5,243 nucleotides of DNA from Gammaproteobacteria bacterium. GTDB lineage: Bacteria > Pseudomonadota > Gammaproteobacteria > Granulosicoccales > Granulosicoccaceae. The notes under the pieces are model-generated. The model saw only the letters and a program-made list of their open reading frames with translations. It was not told where the DNA came from and did no database searches. The stretch spans positions 1-5,243 of the forward strand of contig DOIU01000113.1 of NCBI GenBank assembly GCA_003511825.1. Direction: 5' to 3'. A program made the translations under genes and the position numbers. Shown here in pieces: positions 1 to 5,243 of this stretch (position 1 is the first letter of the stretch; each line of letters begins with the position of its first letter).

Positions 1-27
1 CGTGTCTACCAATTCCACCACGTCGGC
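1..27 (-). tRNA. tRNA-Leu, 5' part only (cut by the left window edge)
   Basis: Read on the minus strand from position 27, the sequence begins GCCGACG (acceptor strand), then TG, then a D-arm region GTGGAATTGGTAGACAC. This D-arm is typical of bacterial leucine tRNAs, and the 27 bases differ from my memory of E. coli tRNA-Leu(GAG) at only one position, in the acceptor stem. Anticodon, variable arm and 3' end lie outside the window, so the isoacceptor cannot be read. The place right after secG is where many gammaproteobacteria carry tRNA-Leu(GAG), which makes GAG the best guess. Only 32 bases separate it from the secG stop and I see no convincing promoter there, so it is probably transcribed with secG and cut out by tRNA processing enzymes. 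Confidence 0.9.
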
Positions 28-59
28 AAAGATCAAATCAAAGAAACTCAGTTCGGCGC

Positions 60-464
60 TTATTCAGCGCTTGATGGCGCAGGAGCCGGTAGGTCAGAAT
101 CCGCTTGTGGCGCACTCGGAGCCGCTGGCAGATCAGAGGGTGCTGCGGGAGGCTCGGGCACATTGGACTCACTCTCCGCTTCTACTGCGGGCGGACTCTC
201 AAAACCCTCAACCACACTGTTACTGGTCGATTCCCGGTGCGCAGCCATGTAAAACAGGATGAGGCTGGTGACAAAAAATGCAACCGCCATCATCGTTGTC
301 ATGCGTGTCAAGAATGACGCCGCACCGCGCGCGCCAAAGACGGTTGACGAGGCACCACTACCAAACGCGGCACCCGCATCAGCACCTTTCCCGTGCTGAA
401 TTAACACCAGGCCGATAACCGTCAACGCAAGGATGACGTGAACAACCAGAACAAAAGACTGCAT
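60..464 (-). CDS. secG: SecG, protein-export membrane subunit
   Basis: SecG is the small non-essential subunit of the SecYEG channel in the inner membrane and helps SecA-driven export. The 134-residue product has two hydrophobic segments (about residues 3-22 and 54-75). They are joined by the family's conserved Gly/Ala-rich loop, LIQHGKGADAGAAFG followed by SGASSTVFGARG (about 21-47). Residues 80-134 form a polar tail rich in Pro, Ala, Ser and Glu with SDLPA occurring twice (110-114 and 123-127). This makes the protein longer than E. coli SecG (110 residues). The start at 464 was chosen because MQSFVLVVHV matches the family N-terminus and an AGGGA motif (471-475) sits 6 bases upstream. A longer in-frame reading to 530 only adds sequence overlapping tpiA. 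The ATG begins one base after the tpiA stop, so translation is probably coupled. Stop is TAA. Confidence 0.96.
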   Translation of the reverse strand: MQSFVLVVHVILALTVIGLVLIQHGKGADAGAAFGSGASSTVFGARGAASFLTRMTTMMAVAFFVTSLILFYMAAHRESTSNSVVEGFESPPAVEAESESNVPEPPAAPSDLPAAPSAPQADSDLPAPAPSSAE

Positions 465-465
465 A

Positions 466-1221
466 TTAGGTCCCTGACGCGGCCTGACATATCGCCAGAA
501 AATCCTGGCTATCAAGTGCCGCGCCGCCAATTAATCCACCGTCGATATCTGTCATACCGAACAATTCGGCTGCATTGCCAGGTTTGACACTGCCACCGTA
601 TAAAATTCGTAATCCCGCAGCGACGTCCGCGTTATGCTCACCGACTTTTTGTCGAATAAATGCATGTACGTCTTGCGCCTGCTGGGGTGTCGCTGTTTTT
701 CCTGTGCCTATGGCCCAAACCGGCTCATAAGCCACCACCGCATTCTCGAGGACGTCTGCGCCCGCCCGCTCTAGCAAGGCACCGAGCTGACGACCAACCA
801 CCGCTTCGGTCACGCCGGATTCGCGCTCATCAAGTTGCTCACCCACACAGAGAATCGGTGTTAAGCCGGCTTTCTGAACAGCGAGGAACTTCTCAACCAC
901 CACCTCATCGCTATCACCGAACAAGCTTCTGCGCTCTGAGTGACCGAGAATGACGTAGCCACAGCCATATTCCGCAAGCATTGGCGCCGAGACTTCACCG
1001 GTAAATGCACCACTCTCTTGAGCCGCTGCGTCCTGAGCGCCAAGTTTAACCTGCCCTTCCTGCAACATCTGCTGCACCTCAGCAAGATGCACATACACAG
1101 GACAGACAATCACTTCAACCGCCGCGTCTGTCGCACCCGCCACAACTTCGGTCGCAAGCTTAACTGCACTTTCACGCGTGCCATTGAGCTTCCAGTTACC
1201 AGCAACTATCGGAGTTCTCAT
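466..1221 (-). CDS. tpiA: Triosephosphate isomerase
   Basis: Cytoplasmic TIM-barrel enzyme that interconverts dihydroxyacetone phosphate and glyceraldehyde 3-phosphate in glycolysis and gluconeogenesis. The 251-residue product has the usual length. Active-site residues are all present: Asn9 and Lys11 in GNWKLNG, His94 in ILGHSERR (electrophile), Glu166 in AYEPVWAIGTGKTA (catalytic base, followed by the mobile loop 6 from about 170), the phosphate-binding YGGSVKPGNA (208-217) and GGLIGGAAL (228-236). The start at 1221 gives the family N-terminus MRTPIVAGNWK and has GAGG 9 bases upstream. A reading that starts at 1284 would add 21 residues unlike the family. The 127-base gap after glmM contains a plausible promoter, and the stop codon (TAA) is one base before secG, so tpiA and secG look like one transcription unit. 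Confidence 0.98.
   Translation of the reverse strand: MRTPIVAGNWKLNGTRESAVKLATEVVAGATDAAVEVIVCPVYVHLAEVQQMLQEGQVKLGAQDAAAQESGAFTGEVSAPMLAEYGCGYVILGHSERRSLFGDSDEVVVEKFLAVQKAGLTPILCVGEQLDERESGVTEAVVGRQLGALLERAGADVLENAVVAYEPVWAIGTGKTATPQQAQDVHAFIRQKVGEHNADVAAGLRILYGGSVKPGNAAELFGMTDIDGGLIGGAALDSQDFLAICQAASGT
471..475 (-). promoter_or_regulatory. Ribosome binding site of secG, inside the end of tpiA
   Basis: AGGGA on the minus strand lies 6 bases before the secG ATG and within the last codons of tpiA. It supports the start at 464 over the longer in-frame reading. Its place means ribosomes finishing tpiA pass over it, consistent with coupled translation. Confidence 0.65.
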
Positions 1222-1230
1222 GAATCCAGA

Positions 1231-1234
1231 CCTC
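1231..1234 (-). promoter_or_regulatory. Ribosome binding site of tpiA
   Basis: GAGG on the minus strand, 9 bases before the ATG at 1221. It decides between this start and upstream in-frame alternatives, none of which gives a family-like N-terminus. Confidence 0.65.
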
Positions 1235-1260
1235 ATTTGCGTCTTACGGAAAAGTGCGCT

Positions 1261-1289
1261 AGCATACAGTCGCGCTCGACACAAATCAA
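1261..1289 (-). promoter_or_regulatory. Candidate sigma70 promoter for tpiA-secG
   Basis: On the minus strand a -35-like TTGATT (1289-1284) and a -10-like TATGCT (1266-1261) are separated by exactly 17 bases. Each matches the consensus at four of six positions. A run of T (1296-1291) lies directly upstream of the -35 box and could act as an AT-rich upstream element. Transcription would begin near 1254, giving a leader of about 33 bases that carries the tpiA ribosome site. This is a visual match, not a measured promoter. Confidence 0.5.
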
Positions 1290-1331
1290 TAAAAAACCCG
1301 CGCTATCGGCTGAGATCATGATGGCGATACG

Positions 1332-1354
1332 AAAAGACTGGCTAGTGACTAGCC
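1332..1354 (-). terminator. Weak candidate terminator overlapping the glmM stop codon
   Basis: The minus strand reads GGCTAG-TCA-CTAGCC (1354-1340), a perfect 6-base-pair stem with a 3-base loop, followed after AGTC by TTTT (1335-1332). The stem includes the glmM TAG stop codon. The stem is short and the T-run is short and set off by four bases, so this may be only a partial terminator or a 3'-end stabilising hairpin. It would separate glmM from tpiA, which has its own candidate promoter downstream. Confidence 0.35.
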
Positions 1355-2686
1355 GAGGGCCGCCCCAACAGCTGTCGCAACCTCGTTACAAATTTTCTCG
1401 ACGTCATTGGCCACCTTACCTTCAACCATGACGCGCACAACGGGCTCGGTACCTGAGGGTCGCAACAGCACACGCCCGGAGTCACCCAACTTCCCCTCTG
1501 CCTTACCAACGGCATCGCGCACGGCCGGGTTCGCATTGATATCGACGCGCTTACTCAGCGGCACATTCAACAAGACCTGCGGATACCGAGTCATCCCCGA
1601 CTTGAGCGCAGAGAGGGTTTCACCACTCTGCCGCATATATGCCAACACCTGTAACGCCGCGACGATGGCATCCCCTGTCGTGGTTCTGTCGAGACAGATG
1701 ATATGGCCAGACGACTCGCCGCCCAGGGTCCAGGCTTTGTCGTTCAATTTCTCCAGCACATAGCGATCACCAACGGCGGCACGGTCAAACTCAATGTTCA
1801 TCGCCTGCAAGGCGTGCTCCAGCCCCAAGTTGCTCATCAACGTGCCGACAACACCTCCCGGAAGTTCACCGGCGTCATGACGTGCCTTTGCCAGGATGTA
1901 AAGGATTTGGTCGCCATCAACAATCTCACCGCGATGATCCACCATGATCAAGCGGTCACCGTCACCGTCCAGCGCCACACCTATATCAGCACGCTCCAAT
2001 AACACATGAGCACGCAGATTGTCAGGTGCTGTCGCGCCGCAATCGAGATTGATATTCAGCCCATTCGGTTCATTACCGACAGCAATCACCTCAGCCCCAA
2101 GCTCTTCGAATACGCGTCGCGCGATATCGTAAGCGGCACCATTGGCGGAGTCGACAACGAGCTTAAGACCATTCAGCCGACTGCCCGATGGGTATGTACT
2201 CTTACAGAATTCGATATACCGCCCAGCCGCGTCGTTCACGCGACTGGCGCGACCGAGCTCAGCGGAATCAACCGTGGTTAGCGGCTCATCCATCATCGCC
2301 TCAATTTCCAGCTCGGTATCATCGGGTAACTTGGACCCGTCGCTGGAGAAAAATTTCAAGCCATTGTCAAAATAGGGATTGTGCGATGCACTGATGACGA
2401 TGCCGGCAGCGGCGCGGAATGTGCGCGTTAAGTAGGCGACCGCCGGCGTGGGCATGGGTCCGAGCATACGGCTGTCAATGCCTGCAGAAGACAAACCTGC
2501 CTCCAGTGCCGATTCAAACAAGTAGCCAGAGATACGGGTGTCTTTCCCGATCAACACTTCTTTATTACCCTGGTTGGCCAACACCTTACCCGCAGCCCAA
2601 CCCAGCTTCAGAACCGAAGCGGCAGTCATCGGTTCGGTGCCAACACGTCCGCGCACACCATCGGTTCCAAAATACTTTCTCGACAT
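1349..2686 (-). CDS. glmM: Phosphoglucosamine mutase
   Basis: Converts glucosamine 6-phosphate to glucosamine 1-phosphate, the step before GlmU in making UDP-GlcNAc for peptidoglycan and LPS; cytoplasmic, alpha-D-phosphohexomutase family. The 445-residue product has the same length as the E. coli enzyme. N-terminal KYFGTDGVRGRVG (4-16) is followed by the active-site phosphoserine loop ISASHNPYFDNG (98-109, Ser101), the Mg-binding DGDGDR (240-245), the sugar-binding GGESSGH (322-328) and the phosphate-binding RPSGTEP (409-415) in the C-terminal domain. Ser101 must be phosphorylated for activity, as known for the family. The ATG at 2686 has AGGAG 7 bases upstream, repeated a second time further up. 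The gene starts 70 bases after the folP stop, a usual folP-glmM pairing. Stop is TAG, inside a small hairpin. Confidence 0.98.
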   Translation of the reverse strand: MSRKYFGTDGVRGRVGTEPMTAASVLKLGWAAGKVLANQGNKEVLIGKDTRISGYLFESALEAGLSSAGIDSRMLGPMPTPAVAYLTRTFRAAAGIVISASHNPYFDNGLKFFSSDGSKLPDDTELEIEAMMDEPLTTVDSAELGRASRVNDAAGRYIEFCKSTYPSGSRLNGLKLVVDSANGAAYDIARRVFEELGAEVIAVGNEPNGLNINLDCGATAPDNLRAHVLLERADIGVALDGDGDRLIMVDHRGEIVDGDQILYILAKARHDAGELPGGVVGTLMSNLGLEHALQAMNIEFDRAAVGDRYVLEKLNDKAWTLGGESSGHIICLDRTTTGDAIVAALQVLAYMRQSGETLSALKSGMTRYPQVLLNVPLSKRVDINANPAVRDAVGKAEGKLGDSGRVLLRPSGTEPVVRVMVEGKVANDVEKICNEVATAVGAALG

Positions 2687-2693
2687 GACTTGT

Positions 2694-2706
2694 CTCCTGG
2701 CTCCTG
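2694..2706 (-). promoter_or_regulatory. Tandem Shine-Dalgarno motifs in front of glmM
   Basis: CAGGAG occurs twice in a row on the minus strand (2706-2701 and 2699-2694), one base apart. The nearer AGGAG sits 7 bases before the glmM ATG, an ideal distance; the farther one is 14 bases away, too far for direct use. The near copy confirms the glmM start. Confidence 0.7.
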
Positions 2707-2756
2707 TCAGTTGTCTAAGAAAAAGATAGCAAATAATCCGGTTTCTTCAGCGAGTG

Positions 2757-3593
2757 TCACGGGCAATTTGCATGCTCCACCGCTGCATACACTTGCATGG
2801 CTTGTACCGTTTCCAAAACATCATGAACACGAACGATACGCGCCCCTCGACTCACGGCCAAAACCGCAGCTGCCACACTGGCCACCAAGCGCTCTGACAC
2901 CGGCACATCAAGTAACTGCTGGAACATCGACTTTCGCGATAGCCCCACCAATAGGGGGTAACCCAAATCCGCCAGACGATCCAAGTGCTTTAAGAGACAC
3001 AGGTTATGCGTCAGCGATTTACCAAACCCAAATCCCGGATCGAGCAGAATATTCTCGCGCGCAATCCCCCCGGCTTCGCAGACCGCAGCACGTGCTCGCA
3101 GAAAATCACCCACCTCTTGCACGACGTCGTCATACGCTGGATTGGCTTGCATGGTGCGCGGTGCGCCTTGCATATGCATCAAACACACGGGCACTTGCAG
3201 CGCTTGGCAGACATCAACCGCCCCCGGCGCTTGCAACGCGCGTACGTCGTTGACCAAGGTGGCCCCCGCCTCAACGGCTGCACGCATGACCTCAGGCTTG
3301 CTGGTATCAATGGAAATTGGTGTCGAAAAATCCGGATCGGCGGCAAGACGATCAAGCACAGGTATCACCCGGCTGAGTTCTTCATCCACGCTCACTGCTT
3401 CTGCGCCTGGACGGGTAGATTCGCCGCCGACATCAATGATGTCCGCCCCCTGAGTCACCATGTCTCGCGCTTGCGTCACTGCGCGCTCAGTCGCGCTGAA
3501 TTGTCCGCCATCAGAAAAGGAATCGGGCGTCACGTTGAGAATCCCCATGACCAACGGTCGGGATGCAGCAGTTATCCACGGTAGGGAGCGCAT
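2757..3593 (-). CDS. folP: Dihydropteroate synthase
   Basis: Joins 6-hydroxymethyl-7,8-dihydropterin pyrophosphate with p-aminobenzoate to form dihydropteroate in folate synthesis; cytoplasmic TIM barrel and the target of sulfonamides. The 278-residue product contains both family signatures, MGILNVTPDSFSDGG (16-30) and GADIIDVGGESTRPGA (49-64). Substrate-binding residues are Asn20, Thr60, Arg61, Asp96 (ISIDTSKP), Asn115 (LVNDV), Asp185 (LLDPGFGFGK), Lys221 (GLSRKSM), Arg255 and His257 (RVHDV); from Asp96 on these carry the same numbers as in E. coli. Phe26 and Pro62, at loop positions often altered in sulfonamide resistance, are the ordinary residues. I prefer the ATG at 3593 because it gives the usual N-terminal length. 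An in-frame GTG at 3608 would add five residues. Neither start has a clear ribosome site. A strong terminator lies just upstream. Stop is TGA. Confidence 0.96.
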   Translation of the reverse strand: MRSLPWITAASRPLVMGILNVTPDSFSDGGQFSATERAVTQARDMVTQGADIIDVGGESTRPGAEAVSVDEELSRVIPVLDRLAADPDFSTPISIDTSKPEVMRAAVEAGATLVNDVRALQAPGAVDVCQALQVPVCLMHMQGAPRTMQANPAYDDVVQEVGDFLRARAAVCEAGGIARENILLDPGFGFGKSLTHNLCLLKHLDRLADLGYPLLVGLSRKSMFQQLLDVPVSERLVASVAAAVLAVSRGARIVRVHDVLETVQAMQVYAAVEHANCP

Positions 3594-3612
3594 GTGTGAC
3601 GGGTCCACGCAT

Positions 3613-3648
3613 AAAAAAAGCGATGGTAGTTTAGCACCATCGCTTTTT
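3613..3648 (-). terminator. Intrinsic terminator after ftsH, symmetrical
   Basis: A perfect 13-base inverted repeat (3615-3627 and 3636-3648) has a GC-containing core GCGATGGT/ACCATCGC and an 8-base loop. The A tract on one side and T tract on the other make it terminator-like in both directions. On the minus strand the stem ends in seven T (3619-3613), the classic rho-independent form, 20 bases after the ftsH stop codon. It ends only 19 bases before the folP ATG. It should stop most ftsH transcripts. Its plus-strand reading has five T but no plus-strand gene leads into it. Confidence 0.88.
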
Positions 3649-3668
3649 AGGCTTCGAATTACTGGGAA

Positions 3669-5243
3669 TTAATGCTGACCGGCAGTCCCGCCGATCGAGC
3701 CTTTTTCGTTACTCTTGCTCGAAGACTCGCTCTCGCGTGTCACACCAGAATTGTCAGGAGAACCTGGCGGTTCACCATTGTCATCAGTCCAGTCAGAAGG
3801 TGGTCCAGGCTGGCGTCCTTCCATAATGGCATCGATCTGGCCGGAGTCGATGGTCTCGTACTTCATCAGCGCTTCCGACATCACATGCAACTTATCGACA
3901 TTCTCTTCGAGAATGATTCGCGCTCGGTCATAGTTGCGATCAATAACAGCTCGGATTTCCTCGTCAATGATCTGCGCGGTCGGCGCGGATATTTGCTTGT
4001 GCTGTGTCACCGAGCGCCCCAAGAACACCTCGCCTTCGTCTTCACTGTAGGCCAAGGGTCCCAACTTCTCAGAGAGTCCCCACTTGCTCACCATATTGCG
4101 CGCCAGCTCGGTAGCTCGCTCTATATCGTTGGACGCGCCGGTGGTCACCTTCTCGGCCCCAAAGATCATCTCTTCAGCCAATCGGCCACCATACAACGCC
4201 GATATCTGACTGTTCAATCGCTGTAAGCTATGGCTGTAACGGTCTTCTTCCGGCAGAAACATAGTCACACCCAGAGCCCGGCCACGCGGAATGATCGTGA
4301 CTTTGTAAACAGGGTCGTGGTCAGGGACCAATCGACCCACAATCGCATGCCCCGCTTCATGATAGGCAGTCAGCAGCTTTTCATCATCATTCATCACCAT
4401 AGATTTGCGCTCAGCGCCCATCATGATTTTGTCTTTCGCCGCTTCAAATTCGCTCATCTCAACGACGCGCTTATTGGCCCGCGCTGCAAACAAGGCAGCT
4501 TCGTTAACCAAGTTGGCCAAATCGGCGCCTGAGAACCCGGGTGTGCCGCGTGCAATCAGATCGGGACGCACGTTGTCAGAGACAGGCACTTTGCTCATGT
4601 GCACGCGCAGGATTTGCTCGCGACCACGCACATCGGGCAGTGGCACCACGACTTGGCGGTCAAAGCGACCGGGTCGCAACAGCGCTGGATCCAGCACGTC
4701 TGGACGGTTGGTTGCGGCGATAACGATAATACCTTCGTTACCTTCGAAGCCATCCATCTCAACCAGCAGTTGGTTAAGCGTCTGCTCACGTTCATCATGA
4801 CCACCGCCTAAACCAGCACCACGGTGACGGCCTACAGCGTCAATCTCATCAATAAAGATAATGCAAGGCGAGTGCTTTTTGGCTTGATCGAACATATCGC
4901 GAACACGCGACGCGCCCACGCCGACAAACATTTCGACAAAGTCAGAACCCGAGATGGTAAAGAACGGCACTTTCGCTTCGCCGGCAATGGCTTTTGCGAG
5001 TAATGTCTTACCCGTACCGGGTGAACCGACCATCAGTACACCGCGCGGAATCTTGCCACCCAGCTTTTGGAATTTGCCAGGTTCGCGCAAGAACTCCACC
5101 AGCTCTGCGACCTCTTCTTTGGCTTCCTCAACGCCTGCAACATCTGCAAAGGTCACTTTGACCTGATCTTCACCCATGAGACGGGCTTTGCTTTTGCCAA
5201 ACGACATAGCGCCACGACCGCCGCCGCCGCCCTGCATCTGCCG
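3669..5243 (-). CDS. ftsH: FtsH, membrane-anchored ATP-dependent zinc protease (5' end missing)
   Basis: AAA+ metalloprotease of the inner membrane that degrades misfolded membrane proteins and regulatory proteins; in E. coli substrates include SecY, LpxC and sigma32. The reading frame runs off the right edge, with Arg-Gln before the first visible Met (5237). By alignment from memory to E. coli, about 122 residues are missing, including both membrane segments and the periplasmic domain. Counting from that Met: Walker A GSPGTGKT (71-78), Walker B CIIFIDEID (125-133), second region of homology ATNRPDVLDPALLRPGRFDR (175-194) with arginine fingers Arg188 and Arg191, zinc site HEAGH (293-297) and third ligand Asp371 in TGASND. 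The pore motif MFVGVG (103-108) is present. Residues from about 475 to 522 are a polar, Gly/Ser/Pro-rich tail. The E. coli Walker A has Pro where this has Ser72. Stop is TAA, followed by a terminator. Confidence 0.98.
   Translation of the reverse strand, partial: RQMQGGGGGRGAMSFGKSKARLMGEDQVKVTFADVAGVEEAKEEVAELVEFLREPGKFQKLGGKIPRGVLMVGSPGTGKTLLAKAIAGEAKVPFFTISGSDFVEMFVGVGASRVRDMFDQAKKHSPCIIFIDEIDAVGRHRGAGLGGGHDEREQTLNQLLVEMDGFEGNEGIIVIAATNRPDVLDPALLRPGRFDRQVVVPLPDVRGREQILRVHMSKVPVSDNVRPDLIARGTPGFSGADLANLVNEAALFAARANKRVVEMSEFEAAKDKIMMGAERKSMVMNDDEKLLTAYHEAGHAIVGRLVPDHDPVYKVTIIPRGRALGVTMFLPEEDRYSHSLQRLNSQISALYGGRLAEEMIFGAEKVTTGASNDIERATELARNMVSKWGLSEKLGPLAYSEDEGEVFLGRSVTQHKQISAPTAQIIDEEIRAVIDRNYDRARIILEENVDKLHVMSEALMKYETIDSGQIDAIMEGRQPGPPSDWTDDNGEPPGSPDNSGVTRESESSSKSNEKGSIGGTAGQH

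Noticed and set aside
56..70. Inverted repeat GCGCT-5 bases-AGCGC over the secG stop codon, possible terminator
   Set aside because: The stem is only 5 base pairs and is not followed by a proper T-run on the minus strand. A terminator here would also cut off the tRNA, which has no visible promoter of its own.
465..530. Upstream in-frame extension of secG
   Set aside because: It overlaps tpiA, adds charged residues before the first membrane segment, and lacks similarity to the family N-terminus; the ATG at 464 has a ribosome site.
1222..1284. Upstream in-frame extension of tpiA
   Set aside because: It would add 21 residues absent from the family and would run through the candidate promoter; the ATG at 1221 gives the conserved N-terminus.
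1291..1310. GC-rich stretch followed by T6 on the minus strand, possible glmM terminator
   Set aside because: Only a 3-base-pair stem (CCG/CGG) can be drawn, so the T-run fits better as AT-rich sequence upstream of the candidate tpiA promoter.
940..1431. Long plus-strand open frame across tpiA and the gap before it (163 codons)
   Set aside because: It is antisense to tpiA and the end of glmM, has no recognisable domain, and its composition follows the opposite-strand codons. The other plus-strand frames (for example 2690-3253, 3006-3584, 3672-4226) are rejected for the same reason.
2715..2750. AAGAAA and TTTCTT arms between folP and glmM as a terminator
   Set aside because: The stem would be entirely A-T and G-free with a loop of about 20 bases, too weak to act.
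1..5243. Undescribed system, mobile element, CRISPR array or transferred genes
   Set aside because: Both strands are accounted for by five well-known housekeeping genes and a tRNA with short gaps. No repeat arrays, integrase or transposase motifs, or unexplained open frames were seen.

Overview
The window is a conserved housekeeping block of a gammaproteobacterial chromosome. Every gene lies on the minus strand. In transcription order (right to left) they are ftsH (5' end cut off by the window), folP, glmM, tpiA, secG and the first 27 bases of a leucine tRNA gene (cut off at the left edge). The order ftsH-folP-glmM-tpiA-secG-tRNA-Leu, normally followed by rimP-nusA-infB, is the familiar gammaproteobacterial arrangement (tpiA sits elsewhere in E. 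coli). The proteins are close to their E. coli counterparts: FolP catalytic residues fall at the same numbers, and the FtsH zinc ligands keep a constant offset of 124. Base composition looks moderately GC-rich by eye (not computed). I cannot name a genus.

Layout: 3669-5243 holds the AAA+ and protease parts of FtsH. 3594-3668 is a short gap filled mainly by a strong, symmetrical intrinsic terminator (3613-3648). 2757-3593 is folP. 2687-2756 is a 70-base leader with a doubled Shine-Dalgarno motif. 1349-2686 is glmM. 1222-1348 is the longest gap (127 bases), with a hairpin over the glmM stop codon and a likely sigma70 promoter for tpiA. 466-1221 is tpiA, 60-464 is secG (one base after the tpiA stop), and 1-27 is the start of tRNA-Leu. 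No gene-free stretch exceeds 300 bases.

Functionally the genes are essential or near-essential but not one pathway: membrane protein quality control (FtsH), folate synthesis (FolP), amino-sugar supply for peptidoglycan and LPS (GlmM), glycolysis (TpiA), protein export (SecG) and translation (tRNA-Leu). The signals suggest three transcription segments: ftsH ending at a terminator, folP-glmM, and tpiA-secG-tRNA-Leu from its own promoter. These borders are inferred from sequence only.

I found no mobile element, CRISPR array, defence or toxin gene, broken gene, or undescribed system. The points worth a second look are regulatory or small: the terminator close in front of a folP start with no clear ribosome site, the tpiA promoter region, the long Pro/Ala/Ser/Glu tail of SecG, and the tRNA at the edge.
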